NCBI GenBank assembly: GCA_004294845.1
Contig: SHOH01000011.1
Span: 1 to 37,700 of the forward strand
Direction of reading: 5' to 3'
DNA from: Anaerolineaceae bacterium
GTDB lineage: Bacteria > Bacillota > Clostridia > Lachnospirales > Lachnospiraceae
DNA length: 37,700 nucleotides
The translations under genes were made by a program, and so were the position numbers. This document shows, piece by piece, positions 19,991-29,433 of this stretch. The stretch's first letter is position 1. Every line of letters starts with the position of its first letter. The notes under the pieces are model-generated. The model did not search any database, was not told where the DNA came from, and was given only the letters and a program-made list of their open reading frames with translations.

Positions 19991-21319
19991 CTATTCTAAT
20001 GAGCCAAAAGCTTCAGCCATCTGATTACAGAAATCCTCAGGAGTTAAATCACCTGCTACCATTGCCTGAACACCTGGATTAAAGTGCATTGAGCGGAACT
20101 CTTCATATTTGCTATATGCAGGACGATTCCTACCATATTCTGCATCAGCAATAAACGGAGCCAGCATCTCATCCTGAGCATATTCTGTATTTACAAAGTC
20201 CTTTGTAAAGCTAAATACACCACTAGTAATGCAATAATCATCATAATAGCCTTCATCATAGAAGAACTGTAGGAACTTACCGGCTGCTTCCTTGTTCTTG
20301 CTGGCTTCAGTAATATGTACTGTGTTAGGATAGCTTAATACTGCATTCCCTCCAGGACCTGCCCAACCTCTTGCTGTTGCCCATTTTCCATCCATTTCGT
20401 CCATACCCTTAAGGTTGGCAATATTCCACATACCAGTTACCATCATTGCAGTATCTCCAGCAGTAAAGGAATTCAATACCGACTCTGCATCCATACCGGT
20501 TATTTCCTTAGGCATATAGCCTTCCTGTACTAATTTAAGATAAAATTCTGCAGCAGCTAAGCTTTCAGGTGTGTCCATTTTACTGACCCATTTGCCGTTT
20601 TCATCACGTTCACATACTTCGCCGCCTGCCTGCCATAAGAATGGAAGATAATAGTCATCTACTTCAAAACCACTACAAGATACTGTAAATAAATACTTGC
20701 CAATTGCTTTCATTTTCTCTCCGGCTTCTAATAATTCATCCCAGGTCTCCGGAACCTTATCTATACCTGCCTGTTCGAAAAGATCTTTACGGTATACTAA
20801 GCCCCAGGTACATCCATCCCAAGGAAGTCCATATATTGTACCGTCTGCATCCTTCATAATGTCAAATCCTGCGGGTATGAACTTGTCTATTAAATCCTGA
20901 GAAACATAATCAGCGATTGGTGCAAATGTTCCCATTTCTAGGAATTCGACACACCAGGTTCCTCCCAGCATGGTCATATCAGGTTCAGTTCCTGCCATAA
21001 CCGAATTATAAAACTGTGAATGTCCATTACCCCAGTCAATATAAATTGGTTCTACTGTAATGTTAGGGTTGGCATCTTTAAATGCCGCAATTGCATCATT
21101 GATAACCTTGTCCTGTGCAGGAACGGTTCCGCCAATATACTGGAATTTTAAAGTTATCTGTTCATCTGCATCAGCTTTTTTATCATCCTTATCCTTCTTG
21201 TTATCTGTCTTGCTTTCATTCGTGTTGCTTGCATCCTTTTCATCCTTTGAAGATGAACACCCTGCAAATAAAGCCATTATTAGGGTACATACGATAAGTA
21301 AAGATAATAATTTTTTCAT
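19991..21319 (-). CDS. ABC transporter extracellular sugar-binding lipoprotein
   Basis: MKKLLSLLIVCTLIMALFAGC lipobox, SBP family 1 fold sequence (AFKDANPNITVEPIYIDW...GLPWDGCTWGLVYRKDLFEQAG). Confidence 0.95.
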   Translation of the reverse strand: MKKLLSLLIVCTLIMALFAGCSSSKDEKDASNTNESKTDNKKDKDDKKADADEQITLKFQYIGGTVPAQDKVINDAIAAFKDANPNITVEPIYIDWGNGHSQFYNSVMAGTEPDMTMLGGTWCVEFLEMGTFAPIADYVSQDLIDKFIPAGFDIMKDADGTIYGLPWDGCTWGLVYRKDLFEQAGIDKVPETWDELLEAGEKMKAIGKYLFTVSCSGFEVDDYYLPFLWQAGGEVCERDENGKWVSKMDTPESLAAAEFYLKLVQEGYMPKEITGMDAESVLNSFTAGDTAMMVTGMWNIANLKGMDEMDGKWATARGWAGPGGNAVLSYPNTVHITEASKNKEAAGKFLQFFYDEGYYDDYCITSGVFSFTKDFVNTEYAQDEMLAPFIADAEYGRNRPAYSKYEEFRSMHFNPGVQAMVAGDLTPEDFCNQMAEAFGSLE

Positions 21320-21320
21320 G

Positions 21321-22298
21321 CTACACACCTCTCTTTTTATTAATTGATAATTTAATTAGTTCTATTACCTTCATGTTCTCTAAAGCTGCGTTTATATCGC
21401 TTGGTAACTCACCTCCTTCATTAATAGCTTCAAGGAAAGCTTCACAAGCCCTTTTCATAGAGACTGCATAATCTCTTCTTTTAAATACAGAAGTTTCATA
21501 TACGATTTGTCCCATGCTGTCGTGAGGATATACCGTCAGCCTGTCAAATTGATTATCAATTCTTAAGCGGCTTTCCTTCGTATGTAGGTCAATACATTGA
21601 AAAGGATGCTGTGTATCAAACTTACCGCCTACATTACTATGACTGATTGTACCTATACAGCCATTCTTAAATTGAAGCGCTACCCCCACATCTGAATAAA
21701 GCTCACTTTCAATTTTATTGGCAAATGCCTTTGCATCCTTAACCGATCCTCCCAAATAAGTGACTACATCCAAAAGGTGGCATAAAGCATCTGTTAGCAT
21801 AAAATCTTCTTTGATATTTGATGTCAGCATATCAGGTAAGTGCTGGTACATACTTGCTGTTATTAAATGAAGAACAGTGTTGTCCTTTTCTAAAAGCTCT
21901 TTAGCTTTTAGAACAGCATCACCATACCGTTGATTAAAGACAACTCCAAATTTAATACCCTTTCTGTCAGCCTGTTCCTTTAATAAAAAGATATCCTCAC
22001 TATTTCGACATACTGGTTTTTCACAATAGATATTTATCCCCTCGTCTATAAGCCTTGAACAGATTGGTTTATGCAAATCAGGTAAAGTTGCCACCACTGC
22101 TACATCAATATCATCAACATTATGTAAAAGCTCTATAACATCAGTATATATAGGAATATTATGTCTACTCTTTATATCTTCGCCAACTATCGGATCCGGA
22201 TCTACTGCTGCAACTAAAACTGATGTATTACTTTCCGCAATCGTTTCAATATGATGTCTCCCAGCCCATCCGCAACCAATTACAGCACATCTTAGCAT
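21321..22298 (-). CDS. Gfo/Idh/MocA family oxidoreductase (copy A)
   Basis: AVIGCGWAGRHH Rossmann motif, YCEKPV catalytic Lys motif; start 22298 (SD GGGAGGG). Confidence 0.93.
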   Translation of the reverse strand: MLRCAVIGCGWAGRHHIETIAESNTSVLVAAVDPDPIVGEDIKSRHNIPIYTDVIELLHNVDDIDVAVVATLPDLHKPICSRLIDEGINIYCEKPVCRNSEDIFLLKEQADRKGIKFGVVFNQRYGDAVLKAKELLEKDNTVLHLITASMYQHLPDMLTSNIKEDFMLTDALCHLLDVVTYLGGSVKDAKAFANKIESELYSDVGVALQFKNGCIGTISHSNVGGKFDTQHPFQCIDLHTKESRLRIDNQFDRLTVYPHDSMGQIVYETSVFKRRDYAVSMKRACEAFLEAINEGGELPSDINAALENMKVIELIKLSINKKRGV

Positions 22299-23314
22299 TT
22301 CAATCCCTCCCACTTTACGTCAACAAATTTATGCTTTATCATACTTTCATTTCCTGCCTCCAAGCAACGTACTACATAGGTCATATCTTCAAAGTTGCAT
22401 CGCTCCTCAGCATTATTCTTAATACAATCTAGAAAGTGTTCCATTTCACCTATAGTCATATCTGTACTGCGAAGTGAACCTAAACGGACATTTTCTATGC
22501 TTTGACTAATAAGTGTATAATTATCATATTTAGTAATCAATGTGCCCTTATCTCCTATTGCCTCTACCTGTACAAACGGATAATCATGCTTTATTCCCGA
22601 ATACAGCTCAAGGAGACACTGGGTATTATCTGTATGTATACCTATGATTTTTATCGTATCATAAGCATCTATCTCAGGTGTAACGTAATTATCTCCTATT
22701 GCGAACAGCTTGCTAATAGATTTTCCTGATAACCACCTGGCAAGATCAAAGAGATATATACCATATGTTCCAAACGGTCCTCCGCTTAGTTTGGTATTCC
22801 TCTCCCATTCCTGCTTTGTCATAGCCAAATGGTTTATCATAACTCGAATAGAATAAACGCTACCAATCTCTTTATTCTGTAATCTTTCATGAAACTCAAC
22901 AATTCCTTGTTCATATTTCAATGGATTTCCACATAATAGGCGAATATGCTTTTGTCTTACTGCATCTAAATTCTTAATTTGCTCATAATTAAATCCCAAA
23001 GGCTTAGAAACAAATACATGTATACCCTTTTTTAAAGCAATCTCTGCCAGAACTCCATGATCTTTAGTTTCACAGCAAATTAGTACTGCATCAGGTTTAT
23101 ATTTAAGCAAATCATCATAGCTGTGATATAAAGGAGCTTTCATTTCAAGTGCAAAATCCTGAGCGGAGATGAACGCACAATCCATAACATACTTTTCATC
23201 CTTACCCATATCACATATACCGATTATCTCAATATCTTTCAGTCTAGATAGATATCGTGTATACTCAATAGCATAATATCCCTGTGAAAATCCTATTAAT
23301 GCAATCCTTAACAT
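22292..23314 (-). CDS. Gfo/Idh/MocA family oxidoreductase (copy B)
   Basis: IALIGFSQGYYAIEYTRYL, HVFVSKPLGFNYEQI, GGPFGTYGIYLFDLARWL. Confidence 0.88.
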   Translation of the reverse strand: MLRIALIGFSQGYYAIEYTRYLSRLKDIEIIGICDMGKDEKYVMDCAFISAQDFALEMKAPLYHSYDDLLKYKPDAVLICCETKDHGVLAEIALKKGIHVFVSKPLGFNYEQIKNLDAVRQKHIRLLCGNPLKYEQGIVEFHERLQNKEIGSVYSIRVMINHLAMTKQEWERNTKLSGGPFGTYGIYLFDLARWLSGKSISKLFAIGDNYVTPEIDAYDTIKIIGIHTDNTQCLLELYSGIKHDYPFVQVEAIGDKGTLITKYDNYTLISQSIENVRLGSLRSTDMTIGEMEHFLDCIKNNAEERCNFEDMTYVVRCLEAGNESMIKHKFVDVKWEGLKC

Positions 23315-23356
23315 AGTTCCCCCTTTAGTCCCGTTTCCTTACAGTATTTTAATTAG

Positions 23357-24568
23357 CTATTCTCGAGGATTTCCCTCCAGCCACTGGTTAAATATCTGAT
23401 AAAGAATGTCCTGCCTAGTTTGTGGAACACTACCGATTTCTTTCTGCCGGGCCAGAGGTTTTCTGGTTCCGGTAAGATAGCTATTTAAAACATCAGCTAT
23501 GATTTTATCTTCGCCTTCATCAATATAAGCCATATCAAAAATTATAAGACCATTATTGACATAGTAATCATCTGTCTTAATTACGGGATCCAATTTACCC
23601 ATATCATCATTTATAACCCATGCGGGAATCTTTGTAATGGTATCATCTATATATATATGAAGTCTTACAGATGGGGAATATAATGATTCCTTAATCTCAC
23701 ACATTACGCCATCAATATCTCCAATCTCATTTATTATGGTATTGGCAAGTTGTAGCTGGTTTTTCTTGATTCCATCCACATCTCTGTTTATCCAATAGTC
23801 GATAGAAGACATTATACTAATCATGCATTCTTTACCTGCCTTCATCGGACGTCCTATTCCCATTTCCTGCAAATAGCATGCCTGTACTAAGTCTTTTCTG
23901 CCTGCAATAATGCCACTGGTACATCCCCCGAGCCATTTTTGCCCACTATAAATTGCCATATCTACTCCTGCCTTAGCGAGCATTTTAAAATCCGTCAAAT
24001 ATGCCGCATCACATATAACGGGTACTCCTTTTTCTTTACATATAGAAACAAAGGTTTCTAGGGGTAAAAGGTTTGGTGCGAAGGTATCCTCCATGATATA
24101 AAAGGCAGCTGCTACCGTATCATCCAATGCTGCTCGAAGATGAAATGTTGCACAATCCAAAGCTTCACCTATTTCCACATATTCTGCACCAGTCATCTTG
24201 ATTACCTGCCATACAGGACAGTCTCCCGCACCGGTTACATGACCCTTCTGAATAATTATTTTCTTCTTAGGCCATGTTATATCAGGAAGTGCTTTTATCT
24301 TTGCAGGATTATTACCGGTCAAAACTGCTGCAGTTGCTATTGCCATTCCTGCTGAGGTACAGTTAACAACACATCCAGCTTCTGCTCCAGTTAACTCAAC
24401 AATGCGTTCACTTGCTCTTCTTTGTAATTCCCATATCTCTGCAGATTCACCAAGAATATCATAGATATCCTTCCTGATATCATCCGGTACTTTTGCTGCT
24501 CCAAGTATCGTAGCAGGACCCCTAGCGTTTATAACTTTTCTAAATCCAAACCTTTCATGTACAGTCAT
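23357..24568 (-). CDS. SelA-like / DgaE-like PLP-dependent enzyme
   Basis: VINARGPATILGAAKVPDDI, TSAGMAIATAAVLTG, VICDAAY, SGQKWLGGCTSGIIAGRKDL (predicted PLP-Lys); resembles SelA-fold lyases such as D-glucosaminate-6-phosphate ammonia-lyase. Confidence 0.82.
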   Translation of the reverse strand: MTVHERFGFRKVINARGPATILGAAKVPDDIRKDIYDILGESAEIWELQRRASERIVELTGAEAGCVVNCTSAGMAIATAAVLTGNNPAKIKALPDITWPKKKIIIQKGHVTGAGDCPVWQVIKMTGAEYVEIGEALDCATFHLRAALDDTVAAAFYIMEDTFAPNLLPLETFVSICKEKGVPVICDAAYLTDFKMLAKAGVDMAIYSGQKWLGGCTSGIIAGRKDLVQACYLQEMGIGRPMKAGKECMISIMSSIDYWINRDVDGIKKNQLQLANTIINEIGDIDGVMCEIKESLYSPSVRLHIYIDDTITKIPAWVINDDMGKLDPVIKTDDYYVNNGLIIFDMAYIDEGEDKIIADVLNSYLTGTRKPLARQKEIGSVPQTRQDILYQIFNQWLEGNPRE

Positions 24569-24600
24569 TCTAATCCATCCTTTTCTAAATACTTATAATA

Positions 24601-25614
24601 TTATCCATATACAACCGAAACCCAGCGATGTTCTCTAACGGATTTTTTGGCCGCCTCTACTACGGCAGCTGCATTAACCGCTTCATCCAGTGTACAAATC
24701 GAAGTCACTTGTGAAGCTAATAGTTTACTAAATTGCGAAGCTTCATTTCTATAGCCCCATCGGTATTCTATATCATTCTGGCCGGATGGTATTATACTAA
24801 CTAACTCATCATTGGTACCATAGCGAAGTCTTCCATAGGCATCAACATCATATGTCCCCTGCTCGGAGTAAATTGTAAAATTTATCATCCCACCTCCCGG
24901 TTCAATATGATAGCTTTTATTTCCTCTGTCGTGCATAAGCAAAGTGCCACAAACACCATTTTCAAGCTTAACTAAAACAATTGCACTGTTAGGTTCTAAT
25001 TCCTTAGGCTGGTGCAGCCATTGGGTATCTGCACAAATCTCACTGATAGGACTTTTTAATATATGTGCAATTAGATCAAACATATGTGAACCTTGGCAAA
25101 CCAGTACACCACCACCATACCTTTCATCGCCTGCCCAGCCTTGCATGAAAGGAGTACCAGTCATATTAAGACGGAAGGCTTCGGGCTTGGCATTATGCTC
25201 TTCTAATTTTTCCTTTAATAATAATATTGACGGTGTAACTCTCATATTATATCCAACTGTAAAAGGAACTGGTCTCTGTTTCCAGCATTTTAGCAACTTT
25301 CTAGCATCCTCATAATTCAGTGCTACAGGCTTTTCAAGAAAAATATTTTTCCCATTTTTACAGGCCTCTTCACTATAAGTAACATGACTGTCATGGCGAG
25401 TGCAGATATACACCGTATCTATGGTTTGATCTTGTAGTAATGCTTCTACACTCTGATAGATCCTTCCCCCATAAATACTACAGAATATTCTACAAGCAGA
25501 ATCTATAACATCGTAGCCTCCTGCAATTTCCCATTCTGGATTCTCTATCCTTATAGAATTAGCATGAATTATTGCTATCTCTCCAGTACCTATAAACCCA
25601 ATCCTATGCTTCAT
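24601..25614 (-). CDS. Gfo/Idh/MocA family oxidoreductase (copy C)
   Basis: IGFIGTGEIAIIHANSI, IFLEKPVALNYEDARKLL, GGGVLVCQGSHMFDLIAHIL; start 25614 overlaps the upstream gene. Confidence 0.93.
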   Translation of the reverse strand: MKHRIGFIGTGEIAIIHANSIRIENPEWEIAGGYDVIDSACRIFCSIYGGRIYQSVEALLQDQTIDTVYICTRHDSHVTYSEEACKNGKNIFLEKPVALNYEDARKLLKCWKQRPVPFTVGYNMRVTPSILLLKEKLEEHNAKPEAFRLNMTGTPFMQGWAGDERYGGGVLVCQGSHMFDLIAHILKSPISEICADTQWLHQPKELEPNSAIVLVKLENGVCGTLLMHDRGNKSYHIEPGGGMINFTIYSEQGTYDVDAYGRLRYGTNDELVSIIPSGQNDIEYRWGYRNEASQFSKLLASQVTSICTLDEAVNAAAVVEAAKKSVREHRWVSVVYG

Positions 25615-26764
25615 TACCATCCTCCATTAGCTGTTCTAAAAACACCCATGGTGTCATTCCATAATTGTAAAAAATGATATCATCAATTTTGCTATTTTTA
25701 TAAGCATCTACGTATTGCTTTACCTGACTTATCTTTATGGTATGAGGTGCCATTAATCTGACTCCACCGGTTATCTTGCATTTCTTAGAGACCATGTACT
25801 GAACTTTAGTAACAAACTCTTTAACGCCATCGACCGAATCTGGATATGAAGCTATCACGCCATCCGTATAGGGTTCTAGTTTACCGATGTCAACACCGTA
25901 AAGCAAAGGATTACTGTTTCCAGCCAACCAAAGCAAAGGTTTTACCGCAATATTCAAATTCTGAGCCTTAAGCATTTCCTTCACATCCCTATAAAATGAC
26001 ATAATTCTATTCTGCCTTAATTCTAGATATGATGATAGCAGCTGTTCATATTCGGAATGTTCCTTGATTTGACCACCAAAATTAAAAAATGCTTCAATTT
26101 CCTTTTTTATAAGCTCTAATAATCTATTTACATCTATTTTCTTTCTAATAGCATTCTCTCTACAATGAGGACAGAAGCACATACCCAGTAAACAATCTAA
26201 ACTTGCTGTATCTTCATAAGCCTGCATTTCGTGATGATCCCCATGGATAAATCCTGCATAATCAACACTTTCTAAATGTATTTCGTCTACTCCAAGACGA
26301 GAGATATCACGGATTACATTAAGTCCATATGAATATACGAAAGGATTAGATGGACATAGATTTGTAGGAGAACTCTCAGCAAAACAGTTCATCAAAGAAC
26401 AATCCTGATGCTTTTTTGCAAGGTAATCATTATGGAACATCACTGTCCATGCACATACCCTTATACCTGCCGCATGAAAATGAGTAATTATATCCTTTAA
26501 TAATTCTCCATTATATGTATCAAGTAAGGTATCTCTTTTTGGAATAAGCTTTTCATAATTTTCTTGATCAATATTAAAGTAACTTGTTCCACCCTCATTT
26601 ATGTACATACGGTGCTTGGGATTATGGGGAAGCAATACTTTAGCAGCATGATACATAACCGCTATTGAAATGTAGTCAATATTCATTGACTTAAGATGCT
26701 TAATTGTTTCATCAATACCAGAATCTATAACATCCCAAGGATATATAAACATTCCCCGCTTCAT
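25604..26764 (-). CDS. Uncharacterised glycosidase-like protein (probable TIM barrel), Cys-rich motif GMCFCPHCR
   Basis: 386 aa, no signal peptide; IDYISIAVMYHAAKVLLPHNP, AGIRVCAWTVMFHNDY, GVDEIHLESVDYAG, CFCPHCR, GVIASYPDS: spacing typical of GH-like (beta/alpha)8 proteins. Family not named. Confidence 0.6.
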   Translation of the reverse strand: MKRGMFIYPWDVIDSGIDETIKHLKSMNIDYISIAVMYHAAKVLLPHNPKHRMYINEGGTSYFNIDQENYEKLIPKRDTLLDTYNGELLKDIITHFHAAGIRVCAWTVMFHNDYLAKKHQDCSLMNCFAESSPTNLCPSNPFVYSYGLNVIRDISRLGVDEIHLESVDYAGFIHGDHHEMQAYEDTASLDCLLGMCFCPHCRENAIRKKIDVNRLLELIKKEIEAFFNFGGQIKEHSEYEQLLSSYLELRQNRIMSFYRDVKEMLKAQNLNIAVKPLLWLAGNSNPLLYGVDIGKLEPYTDGVIASYPDSVDGVKEFVTKVQYMVSKKCKITGGVRLMAPHTIKISQVKQYVDAYKNSKIDDIIFYNYGMTPWVFLEQLMEDGNEA

Positions 26765-26767
26765 AAT

Positions 26768-27814
26768 TCATCCCTCCATAATTTCATCTAATACAATATC
26801 GTTCTCTAGATTTTCGTTCAGCCTATCATAGGATTTCATCTTGGACTTTTCTTCTATTGTAAGCCTAACATTAATTTTCTCCAGAGCCATAAATATGGCC
26901 CCAATAACCGGAGGACATGTGACAAGTTGCAATATTGCCAACGGAACCGTAAGCCTTAATTCCTGTTCAAATGGTTGCATTAATTGCTTGTGAACATCCG
27001 TTACATATAAGGTCCCAGATAAAACCACAGGAACTTCTTCATGTTCCAAACCAGCTTTCTTTATTAGTCCCGCTACCATGGATCCCATTTCCATCCCCAT
27101 ATTACTAATAATATTTTTACAGATCATATCTCCTTCAAATGCTAATCTGAAAACTAGTTTTGATATGTTGTATTTTTTATAAAATTTATATTCACTTAAA
27201 TAAATCTGATTAGCCAATTCATCCATTGATGAGCAGTCGCAGTACTTAGGAAGTTCCTCAACCAGCCTTGTATATTTACCGGTACTTTCATCACATCGAA
27301 AAGCATGATGCAACGCCATTTCTGAAAGATGGTTCCCTCCACCATAATTACCCAGAACATAACGTAATGCTCGGGTAGAATATACATTACCTCCTTTGCC
27401 TCTCACTGCCATACTGCTACCTGTACCACATATGGATACAGCACCAATATCATTTGCTTCACAGGCAAAAGCGTTCCATCTGTCATTTACAATTTCAAAA
27501 GGTATTCCACCAAACTCCTTCTTAAAAGCTGATGTAAGGCTAATTATGTCTTCAGGTAAATCAGCTCCTGCCATACCCATATATATGTAAGATAACCTGT
27601 TCTGACTTAATCCTGCATATGAGCAGGCTAATTGAATTGATTTAGTAACATTTCTAACCGCACGAGATAGTCCATATATCTGATGATTTGATCCATCAGT
27701 AATAACGTAGGATAATATATTGCCCTTATTATCTGAAATCATGCAGGCCGTCTTTGTTCCACCGCCATCAATTCCTGCAACATATCTCATTACACAATCA
27801 TTTTTCTCATTCAT
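26768..27814 (-). CDS. BadF/BadG/BcrA/BcrD-type sugar kinase (N-acetylglucosamine kinase-like)
   Basis: YVAGIDGGGTKTACMISD phosphate-1 motif, NDRWNAFACE, AVSICGTGSSMAVRG; start 27814 preferred. Confidence 0.88.
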   Translation of the reverse strand: MNEKNDCVMRYVAGIDGGGTKTACMISDNKGNILSYVITDGSNHQIYGLSRAVRNVTKSIQLACSYAGLSQNRLSYIYMGMAGADLPEDIISLTSAFKKEFGGIPFEIVNDRWNAFACEANDIGAVSICGTGSSMAVRGKGGNVYSTRALRYVLGNYGGGNHLSEMALHHAFRCDESTGKYTRLVEELPKYCDCSSMDELANQIYLSEYKFYKKYNISKLVFRLAFEGDMICKNIISNMGMEMGSMVAGLIKKAGLEHEEVPVVLSGTLYVTDVHKQLMQPFEQELRLTVPLAILQLVTCPPVIGAIFMALEKINVRLTIEEKSKMKSYDRLNENLENDIVLDEIMEG

Positions 27815-27887
27815 CACTACTTCCACCTTTGCAAGTATATTTATAAGTTATATCAAGTTTCTATTTTCTAAAAAAGTATAATATCCA

Positions 27888-27903
27888 CTGCAAGCGCTTT
27901 CCA
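27888..27903. promoter_or_regulatory. cre / LacI-family operator-like site 1
   Basis: CTGCAAGCGCTTTCCA upstream of the kinase-led operon; palindromic AAGCGCTT core. Confidence 0.75.
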
Positions 27904-28030
27904 ATATATTTTGCAAGGCAAAACAAGTACAAGTCAATAAATAATCCAATATTTACTAATATATTCTCGTATTTTTTGAATAACTTAGACATTATCTACA
28001 ATATCCATAGCTTTCCTTATCTTAAAATAT

Positions 28031-28046
28031 TTGCAAGCGCTTACAT
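28031..28046. promoter_or_regulatory. cre / LacI-family operator-like site 2
   Basis: TTGCAAGCGCTTACAT, same core, 143 bp from site 1. Confidence 0.75.
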
Positions 28047-28080
28047 TTACTATAAAAACAAAATCAATATGCATTTACAA

Positions 28081-29097
28081 TTATATTGATTTTACGGTTT
28101 CTCCTTCTACCAAGTATGTATCATAAATTTTTCTAATGTAATCATTACGCTTATTATTATCTAATTGATCGACCAGTAGTTGGATACTCTCTTGTCCAAT
28201 TTCAAACAAGGGCTGTGCTATGGATGTGATGTTCGGGCCTCTATACTTATCGGGTAAAACTGTTTGATTATCATACCCCATAATGGATATATCATCAGGA
28301 ACCCTCAGCCCTAAATCAAATGCAGCCATAATCGCCTTGGAAGCTATTGCATCATCTGCACATAGAACCGCAGTCGGTCGTTTTGATTTCAAATTCATAA
28401 GATTAATCATCTTTTCATAACCTGAATGATAGTCAGTTGTTGTATATTGCATAAAACCATCTTCAATGTGCATGTTGTTATTTTGCATCGCATTAAGATA
28501 TCCATTTAAACGTTCTACAAATACCTTTTTATTTGGATTACCACATATGTAGGCAATATCCCTATGTCCCATAGAAATTAAATGTTCTACTGCTTTTATA
28601 GAGCCATTATAGTTATCAATTAGAAGCTTATTGCAATTTAACTCCTTTATGTCATTTTCTATCATAACATAATTTAAGTCAGTATCTCTGATATATTTCA
28701 CAATATTCTCATCAGATTGATAAGAACCATATAATACAACAGCATCAACTACACCATTGGTAAGATATTTAATATAACTTTCTTTCATATCCACATCGCC
28801 ACCAAGAACACTGCAAAAAATAACCTTATAGCTAGTATTTTGCACTCCATCCTCAAAGCCTCTGATTAAGTCATGATAAAACGGATCATGAAGATTATTT
28901 ACAACCACTCCTATTGTATTCGTTCTCTTCTTGGCAAGCGCCCTTGCTGCATTGTTGGGGTTATATCCTTGCTCTAAAATTATTCTTTCGACTTTTTCCC
29001 TAACCTCTGCGCTGACATTATCCTTTTTATTAATAACTCTTGATACCGTGGCAAGTGAAACACCTGCTTCTAATGCAATATCTTTCATAGTTATCAT
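28081..29097 (-). CDS. LacI family transcriptional regulator
   Basis: MITMKDIALEAGVSLATVSRVINKKDNVSAEVREKVERIILEQGYNPNNAARALAKKRTNTIGVVV: canonical LacI HTH and hinge; PBP-like C-terminal domain. Confidence 0.97.
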   Translation of the reverse strand: MITMKDIALEAGVSLATVSRVINKKDNVSAEVREKVERIILEQGYNPNNAARALAKKRTNTIGVVVNNLHDPFYHDLIRGFEDGVQNTSYKVIFCSVLGGDVDMKESYIKYLTNGVVDAVVLYGSYQSDENIVKYIRDTDLNYVMIENDIKELNCNKLLIDNYNGSIKAVEHLISMGHRDIAYICGNPNKKVFVERLNGYLNAMQNNNMHIEDGFMQYTTTDYHSGYEKMINLMNLKSKRPTAVLCADDAIASKAIMAAFDLGLRVPDDISIMGYDNQTVLPDKYRGPNITSIAQPLFEIGQESIQLLVDQLDNNKRNDYIRKIYDTYLVEGETVKSI

Positions 29098-29113
29098 AAT
29101 AATAACCTCCTAA

Positions 29114-29127
29114 TGTAAACGCTTAAC
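29114..29127. promoter_or_regulatory. cre / LacI-family operator-like site 3
   Basis: TGTAAACGCTTAAC immediately upstream of the lacI-type gene. Confidence 0.6.
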
Positions 29128-29224
29128 CATTATAATAAAATTTATATCCAATATTTTTGTTCAGTCTTTATATATTTTGTCGGATTTTCAATTATTAATT
29201 ATATGTATAATACAAATTCATCAA

Positions 29225-29238
29225 TGCAAGCGCTTTCA
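29225..29238. promoter_or_regulatory. cre / LacI-family operator-like site 4
   Basis: TGCAAGCGCTTTCA upstream of the lacI-type gene. Confidence 0.75.
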
Positions 29239-29433
29239 TATATTATAAATCATGAAACATTTCATGTCAATACATTTTTTGTGGTTATTTATTTAATAAT
29301 ATTAAATGATTCTTAATTTAAAAATCACTTACGACATCTTTAAATAAGTTGGACTGCAGACATATCCTCAGCGAAGATATAACTCTGCAGTCATCCTTAT
29401 TGAAATTGCTTTTATTTCACCAGTTATTTTGTA

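Noticed and set aside
29350-29393. Hairpin GACTGCAG...CTGCAGTC downstream of the LysM-GH18 gene
   Set aside because: Stem is interrupted and lacks a convincing T run; possible terminator but not strong enough to list.
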